From a virus, in IMG/VR virus record IMGVR_UViG_3300039171_000065, positions 1-59,296 of that record: a stretch of DNA of 59,296 bases; one strand, 5' to 3'. Positions 34,368 through 41,840 of this stretch are shown one piece after another (the stretch's first letter is position 1; each line of letters starts with the position of its first letter). Under the pieces are notes generated by a model. That model saw nothing but the letters and a program-made list of their open reading frames with translations, was not told where the DNA came from and ran no database searches. Position numbers and translations under genes: made by a program.

Positions 34368-34376
34368 AATCTAAGT

Positions 34377-34409
34377 AAGAATAAGGGAAAATTAAACTTC
34401 CTTATTCTT
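34377..34409. terminator. Bidirectional hairpin between convergent genes
   Basis: AAGAATAAGG / CCTTATTCTT 10-bp stem; the loop holds the endonuclease stop codon. T-tracts are weak, so this is a probable rather than certain terminator. Confidence 0.6.
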
Positions 34410-35135
34410 CATTTTACAATTATGATTATGCCATTTTTCATAAGCATTAATAGAAATCATCTGATTGCAATGTTCGCATAACTTCTTGGGTCTTTTCTTA
34501 TGAATATCTGATTGTTTCTTAATCGTTTCTTTACTATGCTTTCTTCCTTTTGATGTTATTTTAGATTTTTCTGATAATATTTTTTTTGTTTCTTCTGTAT
34601 GAGTCCTCCCATAAAACCCGTTATTTTTTCCAGAAGAAGCAGAGCTTATCTTATCCTTACTCTCTTTTGTGTGAGTCTTACCATAAAATGGATTATTTTC
34701 TCCAATCCTAATTAATCTTAATTTTTCTTTATGTTCATCCGACAACAATTTACCAGAAAAGTTAAAAGCAAATCCGTTGTACCCGATGTTTAAATAATCA
34801 TCACTCTTTATAGAATTGTTGTCTATAAGAATAATTCCTTCTAAGTAAATAGCATCTATATTTCTATAGCAAGGAATTATCTCTAAAATTGTGAATGAGT
34901 TTTTATCATTCTTCCATTTGTCTTTTATGTTTTTTGATGAAGTGAAATATATATTGCCAAGATCACTTTCTAAACACTTTTTTCCTCTATACATTACTCT
35001 ATAACCAACATATTTCTTTTTTGTAGTATTTTCCAAAATTATATAAACAAATGGTTCGTATATCCCATCTTCTCTGTGATAAATTTTATCAGATACTTTT
35101 TCATCAATATTAATTTTAAATATTTTATCATTCAT
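34392..35135 (-). CDS. GIY-YIG homing endonuclease
   Basis: 247 residues from the ATG after the late promoter. GIY-YIG module FVYIILENTTKKKYVGYRVMY near residue 23, then NUMOD3-like repeats (SDEHKEKLRLIRIGENNPFYGKTH, ESKDKISSASSGKNN, ETKKILSEKS) and a C-terminal zinc-finger-like CEHCNQMISINAYEKWHNHNC. Much more AT-rich than nearby genes. Inserted against the direction of the surrounding early genes. Confidence 0.87.
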   Translation of the reverse strand: MNDKIFKINIDEKVSDKIYHREDGIYEPFVYIILENTTKKKYVGYRVMYRGKKCLESDLGNIYFTSSKNIKDKWKNDKNSFTILEIIPCYRNIDAIYLEGIILIDNNSIKSDDYLNIGYNGFAFNFSGKLLSDEHKEKLRLIRIGENNPFYGKTHTKESKDKISSASSGKNNGFYGRTHTEETKKILSEKSKITSKGRKHSKETIKKQSDIHKKRPKKLCEHCNQMISINAYEKWHNHNCKMKNKEV

Positions 35136-35167
35136 TTGATTGACACCCCGAAGATTATGCTTTACTA

Positions 35168-35175
35168 TATTTATA
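35168..35175 (-). promoter_or_regulatory. Late promoter for the GIY-YIG endonuclease
   Basis: Perfect TATAAATA on the minus strand, 33 nt before the ATG. Confidence 0.75.
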
Positions 35176-35226
35176 AGGATTAAGTTTCTATGGACAGGCC
35201 CAGAGTATCTTCGATAATAAATGAAG

Positions 35227-35254
35227 AATTTGGGAGTTATGACACTCCCAAATT
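35227..35254. other. Perfect 11-bp inverted repeat
   Basis: AATTTGGGAGT / ACTCCCAAATT with a TATGAC loop. There is no T-tract on either side, so it is not a standard terminator. It lies 24 nt before the next ATG. Confidence 0.6.
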
Positions 35255-35277
35255 CAAACATAGAGAAATTACATAGT

Positions 35278-35481
35278 ATGAAAAAATCATCAAGTAAAAA
35301 AGAGTTGCAAAGGCTTATTGAAACTGATATGGTTGATACGTACAACGGGGAAAACGCAGTAAGCTTTACCGTTGGGGTGCCAGTTGGTGAACGTGCTTTC
35401 TTTAGCGCCTCAATAGCCGCAGACAGCGGTTCATATGGCGAAAGCGGTGGTGTGGGTCTAACTTTCCAACTACCAAAATAA
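35278..35481 (+). CDS. Hypothetical protein, 67 aa
   Basis: Not recognised. Basic lysine/serine start, then a glycine- and aromatic-containing beta-rich half (AVSFTVGVPVGERAFFSASIAADSGSYGESGG). Start chosen after the hairpin; an upstream in-frame ATG would place the hairpin inside the gene. Confidence 0.55.
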   Translation: MKKSSSKKELQRLIETDMVDTYNGENAVSFTVGVPVGERAFFSASIAADSGSYGESGGVGLTFQLPK

Positions 35482-35493
35482 GAAAAACGAAAG

Positions 35494-35526
35494 GGGCTTG
35501 CAAGAGTCCCTTTTTTCGTTTATACT
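35494..35526 (+). promoter_or_regulatory. Composite terminator-promoter
   Basis: GGGGCTT-GCAA-GAGTCCC plus T6 terminator. Loop TTGCAA (35498-35503), 17 nt, TATACT (35521-35526). Confidence 0.75.
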
Positions 35527-35567
35527 GGTTTCAGAAATTGAGAAAACAACCAATTAGGAGATTGAAA

Positions 35568-35840
35568 ATGAAAAACTTTGAAATTGTTGCACTTGTTCTG
35601 ATCGAAGATCATCTTGAAAAGATCGTTTCTGGTGATATCAAAATGAATGTGTCGAACCAGTTTGATGAATCTGTGTGTGAAAGCGCCATAGAGGTACTTA
35701 ACAGCGGTGATCGTGTTGTACTTGATAAACTGATAGAGATGTATAAAGACGCCGGTACAGAGTACCTGACAGCGATGAGTCTAGCACACAATATTTCAGC
35801 ATTCGAAGCACCTGAAATTTCAAGTGCATGGACAGACTAG
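35568..35840 (+). CDS. Hypothetical acidic protein, 90 aa
   Basis: Not recognised. Helical and acidic. AGGAGATTGAAA SD, own promoter in the terminator upstream. Confidence 0.7.
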   Translation: MKNFEIVALVLIEDHLEKIVSGDIKMNVSNQFDESVCESAIEVLNSGDRVVLDKLIEMYKDAGTEYLTAMSLAHNISAFEAPEISSAWTD

Positions 35841-35850
35841 GAGAAAAATT

Positions 35851-36159
35851 ATGACTGATGAAGAAAGAGCTTTGATTCAAGAAGAAACCCGTAGGGTAGT
35901 TTGTGCCGCCAATAAAACAAAAAACGGCACAGTCCTTTTGGGAGCTAGACACTGGGATACGTGGATGGTTAAACAAGCCGACTTACAAGGAATTCGAGGC
36001 GGTAATGAAGAACAGGGTTTCATTGATCAGTATGGAAACTTTTTGACAAGAAAAGAAGCTTGGGCAATTGCTAAACGACAAAATCAGATTATGCGATACG
36101 TCGGTAATCAATCAAGCGAAAGCGTAGATGACATTCTTTGGTCGGAGAACTTATACTAA
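35851..36159 (+). CDS. Widespread phage protein of unknown function, 102 aa
   Basis: The pattern RRVVCAANKTKNGTVLLGARHWDTWM ... EEQGFIDQYGNFLTRKEAWAIAKRQNQI ... ENLY is shared by many phage proteins with no assigned function. The stop overlaps the ATG of the interrupted frame downstream (TAATG). Confidence 0.78.
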   Translation: MTDEERALIQEETRRVVCAANKTKNGTVLLGARHWDTWMVKQADLQGIRGGNEEQGFIDQYGNFLTRKEAWAIAKRQNQIMRYVGNQSSESVDDILWSENLY

Positions 36160-36290
36160 TGAAATGGGATTTAACAGGTAAGTGAATTATATCAAATCGT
36201 CTTGGAAAAGCTACATTCAAAGTTCAGGTTAGAAAAACATCTGAGTTTGGCATCGGTAATTGGGATTACAAATGGCGACGGGTAAAATAG
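36159..36290 (+). pseudogene. Small reading frame interrupted by an in-frame TGA at codon 9
   Basis: ATG overlaps the upstream stop. MKWDLTGK is followed by TGA, and then the same frame reads 34 protein-like codons (IISNRLGKATFKVQV..., ending GNWDYKWRRVK) to TAG. Either a nonsense-inactivated gene or UGA readthrough. Confidence 0.45.
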
Positions 36291-36326
36291 AGGACATTCA
36301 AGAATTGCACTTGATGTACAACGGAT

Positions 36327-36334
36327 CATAAATA
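36327..36334 (+). promoter_or_regulatory. Late promoter (CATAAATA)
   Basis: CATAAATA followed by G, 34 nt before the start codon of a capsid-targeting-type gene. Confidence 0.7.
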
Positions 36335-36367
36335 GATTACATAGTAATCAACTACAGGAAAGCTACT

Positions 36368-36565
36368 ATGAAACCGTTTAAGCAATTTTTAAGTGAAGCA
36401 GAAGACAAAAACACCAAAGGTGATGATAAAGCATACCAAGCATTCTTTAATAAGATGCTAAAAAAGTATGACGCAAAATCACCAGAAGACCTATCAGACG
36501 AAGATAAAAAATCATTTTACGATGAAGTGGATAAAAAATGGAAAGCTGACAACGAATCAGATTAA
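36368..36565 (+). CDS. Candidate internal head protein, 65 aa
   Basis: MKPFKQFLSEAED matches the T4 capsid-targeting sequence with an ideal prohead-protease site L-S-E|A at 8-11. The mature part would be a small charged helical protein (YQAFFNKMLKKYDAKSPEDLSDEDKKSFYDEVDKKW). Late promoter upstream, composite terminator-promoter right after. Packaging is inferred. Confidence 0.75.
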   Translation: MKPFKQFLSEAEDKNTKGDDKAYQAFFNKMLKKYDAKSPEDLSDEDKKSFYDEVDKKWKADNESD

Positions 36566-36574
36566 TTTCAACAG

Positions 36575-36608
36575 GGGGCTTGCAAAAGCCCTTTTTTATG
36601 TTTAGGAT
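36575..36608 (+). promoter_or_regulatory. Composite terminator-promoter
   Basis: GGGCTT-GCAA-AAGCCC plus T6. Loop TTGCAA (36580-36585), 17 nt, TAGGAT (36603-36608), a weak -10. Confidence 0.6.
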
Positions 36609-36635
36609 ATAGGTAAATCAATTGAGGAACACTTT

Positions 36636-36905
36636 ATGACATTACTGAATGAGCTACCTACCATTATTGATGAAGCTGGAACCTACCTCACTCGCTCGGG
36701 TGATACAGTTCGGATTCATGAAGTAAAACAGAACAGCAATCCAGAAAAAACCTCATTCGATGCAAACGGAACAGTTCGATATCTGAAAGAGGGTAATTTT
36801 CGATATACTCAAAAATTTAATATCTGGCATGTTAGTGGTCGATTGTCTCTCTTTTCTATTAGTGAACATGACATTGTTAGTAAGAAAATGATTGCTCTCC
36901 AATAG
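36636..36905 (+). CDS. Hypothetical protein, 89 aa
   Basis: Not recognised. Beta-rich (GTYLTRSGDTVRIHEVKQNSN...RYLKEGNFRYTQKFNIWHVSGR). SD GAGGA. Confidence 0.65.
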   Translation: MTLLNELPTIIDEAGTYLTRSGDTVRIHEVKQNSNPEKTSFDANGTVRYLKEGNFRYTQKFNIWHVSGRLSLFSISEHDIVSKKMIALQ

Positions 36906-36958
36906 AAATACTGATACAATACACTGTACTGAGAAATTAACTAGGAGATACAAGAGTT

Positions 36959-37231
36959 ATGGACTACACAAGCAAATTTTTCAAAAACAACTCAGTTTTC
37001 AAGTCAATGGCTGAAACCGAATACTTTAAGTGGTTGATGTCCAATAAATTTGATAACATCAATGCAATCACCACAAAATCAAAGTTCCTGAGTGAAGTCT
37101 ACGGATTTGTGAAAGGCGTAGATCGAATCAGTTCTGATGCTTTAAAAGCAATGAAAGCTATTGAAGGATTCTACTTTGACTTTTACGTGTTGAAGAAAGG
37201 CAAATACGCAACTACTCGGGATGTATATTAA
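36959..37231 (+). CDS. Hypothetical helical protein, 90 aa
   Basis: Not recognised. Helical, with FKNNSVFKSMAETEYFKWLMSNKFDN. SD AGGAGATA. Confidence 0.65.
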   Translation: MDYTSKFFKNNSVFKSMAETEYFKWLMSNKFDNINAITTKSKFLSEVYGFVKGVDRISSDALKAMKAIEGFYFDFYVLKKGKYATTRDVY

Positions 37232-37240
37232 TTTCACACA

Positions 37241-37275
37241 GGGGCTTGCAAAAGCCCTTTTTTTATTGCTACAAT
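37241..37275 (+). promoter_or_regulatory. Composite terminator-promoter
   Basis: GGGCTT-GCAA-AAGCCC plus T7. Loop TTGCAA (37246-37251), 18 nt, TACAAT (37270-37275). Confidence 0.72.
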
Positions 37276-37313
37276 GGTTGTGTTGAATAAGGAAACACAC
37301 AGGAGATTGAGAT

Positions 37314-37601
37314 ATGAACGACACACTTTTTTCAGACATTCTACGCACGTACCTAATCCGCGACAACGGTTTCACCGAGATCGAAGCCAACAACGAAATC
37401 TACTACATCATGTACATGATCGGAACAGAAGAACTCTCTGTTAGCACTGATTTGCGATTTGGTAATACAGCCTACGTTTTTCCAACTATCGCTCGTTATA
37501 AAATGAATTTCTCAATTGCTATGAAAAAGATGAACCGTGGCGAGAAAATGAAAGTTGCCCAGTCTATCAACAACGCACTAAATCACTCAGCAGGTTATTA
37601 A
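37314..37601 (+). CDS. Hypothetical protein, 95 aa
   Basis: Not recognised. The C-terminal part RYKMNFSIAMKKMNRGEKMKVAQSINNALNH is helical and basic. AGGAGATTGAGAT SD after its own promoter. Confidence 0.68.
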   Translation: MNDTLFSDILRTYLIRDNGFTEIEANNEIYYIMYMIGTEELSVSTDLRFGNTAYVFPTIARYKMNFSIAMKKMNRGEKMKVAQSINNALNHSAGY

Positions 37602-37603
37602 AA

Positions 37604-38116
37604 ATGAAAAAGTCTATGATCTTTGCAAGTATGTTACTCGCAGCAAACGTGAATGCTTATGAGTATAAGAATATAAAATCAACAAGCCAAACAGAAGGGA
37701 ATGCTCAATTTCTCGCAACCGTTATTAAATTTGAAAGCACAGACCTAAGCTCTATCCAGATGATCAAAGCCAAACAAAACTTTGCTAGGTGTAGTATTGA
37801 TGAGGCGGCAAAGGATGTTATTGAGGCTGGATTGGGATTCGAAGTTCTTTCTTCTATATCTCAGATGATATATAAGTATCATGTGTATGGTGACATCAAC
37901 CGTGATTTTAAAATGCAGCGATCCGATGTTGTTTATGTAGAGGAACTTAATTTCCGATGCATTGATGAAACACCAGACAAAGAAAGCACCATATTCTCAT
38001 ATGTCATGTCATCGTCAATGTTCAAAGCCGAGTGTTCGGATAATCCAAAATGTTTCATGCCAAAAAAGTTAAAATATTTTGAAACATTGAAAACCAAATA
38101 TAATATAGGAAATTGA
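37604..38116 (+). CDS. Secreted (periplasmic) protein of unknown function
   Basis: 170 residues with a classic Sec signal peptide, MKKSMIFASMLLAANVNA, predicted cut after residue 18. Four later cysteines could form two disulfides (in FARCSID, NFRCIDE, KAECSD and PKCFM), as expected for a periplasmic protein. No family recognised. Possibly acts on the envelope or in lysis or exclusion; function not shown. Confidence 0.72.
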   Translation: MKKSMIFASMLLAANVNAYEYKNIKSTSQTEGNAQFLATVIKFESTDLSSIQMIKAKQNFARCSIDEAAKDVIEAGLGFEVLSSISQMIYKYHVYGDINRDFKMQRSDVVYVEELNFRCIDETPDKESTIFSYVMSSSMFKAECSDNPKCFMPKKLKYFETLKTKYNIGN

Positions 38117-38117
38117 T

Positions 38118-38366
38118 ATGAGCATAAAAGCAATGAGCATTAATGAAAATGAAAAAAGAGAGAAAAGTTATCCGTATGTTGGAATCTCAAAAGGGCCGGG
38201 TGGGTACGTTTGTGTTCTTTTTGTTTGTAGCAACACAGGATGTGTAGTTCTAACCAATTTTCTTGGTGATGATATAAGCACTACAAAATACGTTGGAGAT
38301 TTTGGCACAGATTGGGTAGAGAGTGAGTTCACGCCTGTAGAAGCAAACATTCAATTTGGAATTTAA
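38118..38366 (+). CDS. Hypothetical protein, 82 aa
   Basis: Not recognised. Mixed alpha/beta with GISKGPGGYVCVLFVCSNTG. One-nt spacing from the secreted protein gene. Confidence 0.62.
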   Translation: MSIKAMSINENEKREKSYPYVGISKGPGGYVCVLFVCSNTGCVVLTNFLGDDISTTKYVGDFGTDWVESEFTPVEANIQFGI

Positions 38367-38367
38367 C

Positions 38368-38688
38368 ATGATAGATAATATTACACCAGTTGTTGTAGAG
38401 CCTTGTGATTTTAACTGTGGACACAAGCTGATTGAATTGAGTATTGTTGTGGATGTTTTTGAATCAGATGTTGAAAACATCGAATACATTCTAGGTCAAA
38501 AGATTCAAAGCATTCAGTTTGCTGATGAGGTGGTGGCTTATGAAATGATTCTGCATTTACTAACAGATGCAGACTCAGAAAAACTTGATCTTTCTATGGT
38601 TAAGGTGTTGTGCAACTTTTTGATTGATGATCAAATTAATCGACTCAACAAAGTGATTGAACCATTGTATGGGATTACGTATGAGTGA
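38368..38688 (+). CDS. Hypothetical acidic protein, 106 aa
   Basis: Not recognised. Acidic. ATG one nt after the preceding stop; its own stop lies inside the dCMP deaminase start region, so translation is coupled. Confidence 0.65.
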   Translation: MIDNITPVVVEPCDFNCGHKLIELSIVVDVFESDVENIEYILGQKIQSIQFADEVVAYEMILHLLTDADSEKLDLSMVKVLCNFLIDDQINRLNKVIEPLYGITYE

Positions 38689-39184
38689 AAAAACATCAAG
38701 TGATACTTGGCGTGATCGGTTTTTGTGCTTCGCATTATTCTATGCCACATTCTCAAAAGACCCTTCAACCAAAGTTGGTTGTGTTATCACAGACTCACTC
38801 AACAGACCCATAGGGTTTGGTACGAATGGCTTTGCTAGGACTTACCAGCATGATGAGGCGACTTTTGGGGATAGGGTGGAGAAGTACAAGCGTGTTCTTC
38901 ACGCCGAAGAAAACGCTATCTACAACGCTACAAAAGAGGTTCGTGATGGTACGGCTTATATTTCTCACCCACCATGTTTACACTGCTCACATGTACTGGC
39001 ACAAAACGGTATAAGTAAGGTAGTCAGTATTAAACCAACGGGAGAATTTGCTGATCGTTGGTGTATAAAAGAAACAACATTCGAACTAGACGCGCTTGGT
39101 GTTGAATTTGAAGTTGTTGAAAGACCAAGTAGTGATTCAATTGTGAAATCTCTTGACCAATGGCAAAAAACTGTAATAGGATAA
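38681..39184 (+). CDS. cd: dCMP deaminase
   Basis: Converts dCMP to dUMP for thymidylate synthase. Zinc motif HAEENAIYNA (about 73-82) with PPCLHCSHVL (about 96-105); STKVGCVI before it. 167 residues (T4 Cd: 193). Start at the ATG overlapping the previous gene rather than eight codons upstream. Confidence 0.93.
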   Translation: MSEKTSSDTWRDRFLCFALFYATFSKDPSTKVGCVITDSLNRPIGFGTNGFARTYQHDEATFGDRVEKYKRVLHAEENAIYNATKEVRDGTAYISHPPCLHCSHVLAQNGISKVVSIKPTGEFADRWCIKETTFELDALGVEFEVVERPSSDSIVKSLDQWQKTVIG

Positions 39185-39194
39185 GGAATGAATT

Positions 39195-39419
39195 ATGAAT
39201 AGTGTAGATATGTTTTTTCAAGTTGTTTTGTTGTTTTGTTTATTGCTTTCTAGTATCATGGTTATTGTTGGTGTGATTTCTACGATTTCAACATTCAAGG
39301 CAGCAAAGCGAGATAGTGTTGATCTAGATTTCAATCCAAATTCGTTTTTTGTAGCTGTAGTTATGCCAATTTTGTATATGATTTCATTTGCAATCGTGTA
39401 TAGTGGTGTGGTAGTATAA
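39195..39419 (+). CDS. Small membrane protein, 74 aa
   Basis: Two strong hydrophobic helices (about 6-32 and 53-74) with a polar, positively charged loop (KAAKRDSVDLDFNPNS). No family recognised. Confidence 0.62.
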   Translation: MNSVDMFFQVVLLFCLLLSSIMVIVGVISTISTFKAAKRDSVDLDFNPNSFFVAVVMPILYMISFAIVYSGVVV

Positions 39420-39428
39420 GATATAAAT

Positions 39429-39513
39429 GCCGCGATTCCCTACACCAGCCTTCTAAGCTGGTACTTAAACAGTAGGATGGAAGTGAGGTGTTCGATTCAC
39501 CATCGTGGCTCCA
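39429..39513 (+). tRNA. tRNA-Arg(UCU)-like element lacking a D arm
   Basis: Acceptor GCCGCGA / TCGTGGC (one G-U), discriminator T and encoded CCA. The anticodon arm CCAGC-CTTCTAA-GCTGG gives UCU. The T arm is GGTG-TTCGATT-CACC. Only 9 nt (TTCCCTACA) separate acceptor and anticodon arm, so there is no D arm. A 24-nt variable region can form TACTT / AAGTG, and its GTAGG could pair with CCTAC in place of the D arm. It may be a decayed or a truly unusual tRNA. Confidence 0.55.
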
Positions 39514-39544
39514 TTTTTATGTGCCAACTAAGGATATATTTAAA

Positions 39545-39874
39545 ATGTGTATCATCGTTGAAACCGTAACAGAAGTTGAGAATGTTGAAGATATTGCATT
39601 TGGTCGGTACAAACTCTATTGGGAACCAGTGAACATTAACTTTGATGGAAAGTGGTCAATTGTAGAAATTTTTAAGGATAAGTGGGATGTAGAAATTTTT
39701 AAGGATAATTGGGATGATGAAATTGTCTTTAGGGCAGAAGATCATGTATTGAAGCACAGCCTTACAGAGAATGCAGACAGAATCAAAAAACTTGTAAAAA
39801 TCGGAGATTTAAAAAATGACACCACTAGAATACAAATCACACATAATGCGAACTGTCGTCTATCCAACAAATGA
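39545..39874 (+). CDS. Hypothetical acidic protein with an internal 9-residue duplication, 109 aa
   Basis: Not recognised. Contains VEIFKDKWD immediately repeated as VEIFKDNWD, from a 27-nt tandem duplication. ATG chosen downstream of the tRNA-like element. Overlaps the next gene by 59 nt. Confidence 0.6.
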   Translation: MCIIVETVTEVENVEDIAFGRYKLYWEPVNINFDGKWSIVEIFKDKWDVEIFKDNWDDEIVFRAEDHVLKHSLTENADRIKKLVKIGDLKNDTTRIQITHNANCRLSNK

Positions 39875-40217
39875 ACAGTTCTTTGATTCAACGCGAAAGC
39901 GCAACATCCGATACTTCACAAAGTACAAGCCGCACCTGTTTGGTCGTGTTCTGGAACGTGGAATTGATCAGGCAACTTTCAAAGAAATCTTTGAACTTCT
40001 GTTTGAGCGTCATTACGATTATCTTCTGAACATCTTTGAAAACAACAAAGAGAAAATGAACTCTGATGATTCCATTGCTATCTTTGTTCGCAGAAGTGAT
40101 GTTAGTATCTGCTTCATCGTTTTTGATGATGAGAAAGATGGGTTTTTCAGTATGATGCCTCTGACTGTTCTGGGTAAATACGAATACAAAAAATGTGACT
40201 ACGAGATTGAACTATGA
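39816..40217 (+). CDS. Hypothetical protein, 133 aa
   Basis: Not recognised. Charged, with FTKYKPHLFGRVLERGIDQATFKEIFELLFERHYDYLLNIF (helical). ATG at 39816 has an SD-like GGAG; a second ATG at 39846 would reduce the overlap with the preceding gene. The stop overlaps the next ATG (ATGA). Confidence 0.68.
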   Translation: MTPLEYKSHIMRTVVYPTNEQFFDSTRKRNIRYFTKYKPHLFGRVLERGIDQATFKEIFELLFERHYDYLLNIFENNKEKMNSDDSIAIFVRRSDVSICFIVFDDEKDGFFSMMPLTVLGKYEYKKCDYEIEL

Positions 40218-40402
40218 TTATGTTTCTGGATTATCTTTTGTATTGGGTATTGTGTCTTTTTGTATACTGTGCGATTGAAAAGATATTTAATAAAGAACCT
40301 TTAAAATTAATTATAAATGAAAACTTAATTAAAACGGGTTTCTTTTCTCTTTTAATATATCTTACAATTTTTTATTTTAGCAGGGAATTGATGTACCTAT
40401 GA
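40214..40402 (+). CDS. Small membrane protein, 62 aa
   Basis: Two hydrophobic helices (about 3-21 and 42-58). Start and stop both overlap the neighbouring genes, so it is tightly coupled. No family recognised. Confidence 0.6.
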   Translation: MIMFLDYLLYWVLCLFVYCAIEKIFNKEPLKLIINENLIKTGFFSLLIYLTIFYFSRELMYL

Positions 40403-41130
40403 AGAATGATCCATTCACATGGAAAAGGTTTGACTGGGAACCACTTGACTTTGAAGAAATGGAGTCAGTGACAAACGAGGAAACGGGGAAGAGATTCTAC
40501 AAGACGCCTGTAGGGAATCTTCCATCCATGACCACCATTCTAGGAATTTTGGATGATGGTGGTATTGATGCATGGATCAAGCGGGTTGGTGTTGACGAAG
40601 CAGAGAAAATCAAGAACGAAGCATCGGCTCGTGGAAACTCGCTTCATGATCTAAGTGAGGGATATTTGCGGAATGAGATAGAACGCTCTCAGCTACACGG
40701 TAAGGGCAAGGTGTTGTTCAACCGTGTTAAGCCACTACTAGACACCATAAACCCCGTTCTAGCCACTGAGATTCCCTTGTACAGCAAGAAATACGGGTTT
40801 GCTGGTCGTGTTGACTGTATCGCTTACATTGATGGTGTTCTCTACATAATAGACCACAAGAACAGCCGTAGAGCATTTAACTTTAAAAAACAATACGCTA
40901 GAAGAAAATATTTTTGCTACGTATTGCAGGTTACAGGTTACGCCATTTGTGTTGAAGAAATGTTTGGACTCAAGGCAACAAAAGGGTGTATCATTGTAGG
41001 CAATCACGAACTGTCTAATTCAGATATGTTCAAATTCTCTATCGACAAATACAGGGGTGAGTTTGAAAAGCTGATTGAGATTTTCAAAGGAACTCGTGAC
41101 GAAAAAGATTCTCTCTACTACAAACTATAG
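40399..41130 (+). CDS. PD-(D/E)XK exonuclease (Cas4/lambda-Exo-like)
   Basis: 243 residues. Core: ARGNSLHDLSEGYL (His of the fold near 80), EIPLYSKKYGFAGRVDCIAYIDGVLYIIDHKNS with the catalytic Asp (about 137) and D-x-K (about 150-152), then a QVTGYAICVEEMFG helix. Such nucleases process ends in recombination and packaging in T4 relatives. Coupled start with the membrane protein gene. Confidence 0.82.
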   Translation: MKNDPFTWKRFDWEPLDFEEMESVTNEETGKRFYKTPVGNLPSMTTILGILDDGGIDAWIKRVGVDEAEKIKNEASARGNSLHDLSEGYLRNEIERSQLHGKGKVLFNRVKPLLDTINPVLATEIPLYSKKYGFAGRVDCIAYIDGVLYIIDHKNSRRAFNFKKQYARRKYFCYVLQVTGYAICVEEMFGLKATKGCIIVGNHELSNSDMFKFSIDKYRGEFEKLIEIFKGTRDEKDSLYYKL

Positions 41131-41140
41131 GAATATTCTA

Positions 41141-41329
41141 ATGAAAGGTTTTGATAACTTTATGTCTGAAAATTTTGAAAGCATTGATGCTGAAAAAGAA
41201 TCAGAATTATACAATGCTTTTTACAGGACGTATCTTCGTGGTTATAGTGACGCTACTTCTGATTCAGTCGATCAACTAAAACTAAGAATGCAAGAATTTG
41301 GGGAATTTTCTTATGTTAATAAAGGATAA
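41141..41329 (+). CDS. Hypothetical small acidic protein, 62 aa
   Basis: Not recognised. Helical (MKGFDNFMSENFESIDAEKESELYNAFYRTYLRGYSDA). The start MKGFDNFMSE is faintly like the capsid-targeting pattern (Phe4, Phe7, Met8, Glu10), but no late promoter precedes it. Overlaps the transglycosylase start. Confidence 0.6.
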   Translation: MKGFDNFMSENFESIDAEKESELYNAFYRTYLRGYSDATSDSVDQLKLRMQEFGEFSYVNKG

Positions 41330-41840
41330 AATTCTAATTGGCGCAAGTGTTGTAGTTCTTATGGGGCATTTGTTTCTAACAAACACGGCGAATGCATCAA
41401 CGTGCGAACCACAAGAAAAAATGACCAATCAACAATGGTACAATGTATCAAAAGGTTATTACGCGGCTCTTGATCATGGATATGGACTCACGTTAGCAGC
41501 TATTATTATTAAGGAGAGTCAAGGTGGGTTGTATCGAGTCAATCCAGAGTCAAAAGATTTTGGATTGACTCAGATTAACATCAAGACAGCAATTTCTAGA
41601 CTAGGATATAAAGACACACCTTTCATGCGCTCTGTAGCAGCGTCTAAGATCGTTTTTGATGATGACCTAGCCATTGCCCTTGCTATTGAAGAACTGTTGT
41701 ACTGGGACAGCCGTAGGGGTGGGCAATGGAGTCATGTTGTGGCATCCTATAACTCAGGAAACAACATGAGCAAAGGACTAAAAAATTACTATCCGCGAGT
41801 AGCAAAACTTGTGGAACAACTCAAGGGGTGTTTTAAATAA
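41313..41840 (+). CDS. Secreted lytic transglycosylase (SLT domain), candidate endolysin
   Basis: Cleaves peptidoglycan glycan strands. Signal peptide 1-28 (MLIKDKILIGASVVVLMGH..., ending TANA|S). SLT core IIIKESQGGLYRVNPESKDFGLTQIN with catalytic Glu near 68, then ASYNSG (about 150). 175 residues. Export by Sec would make it either a holin-independent lysis enzyme or an envelope-modifying enzyme. T4 uses a cytoplasmic lysozyme instead. Confidence 0.85.
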   Translation: MLIKDKILIGASVVVLMGHLFLTNTANASTCEPQEKMTNQQWYNVSKGYYAALDHGYGLTLAAIIIKESQGGLYRVNPESKDFGLTQINIKTAISRLGYKDTPFMRSVAASKIVFDDDLAIALAIEELLYWDSRRGGQWSHVVASYNSGNNMSKGLKNYYPRVAKLVEQLKGCFK

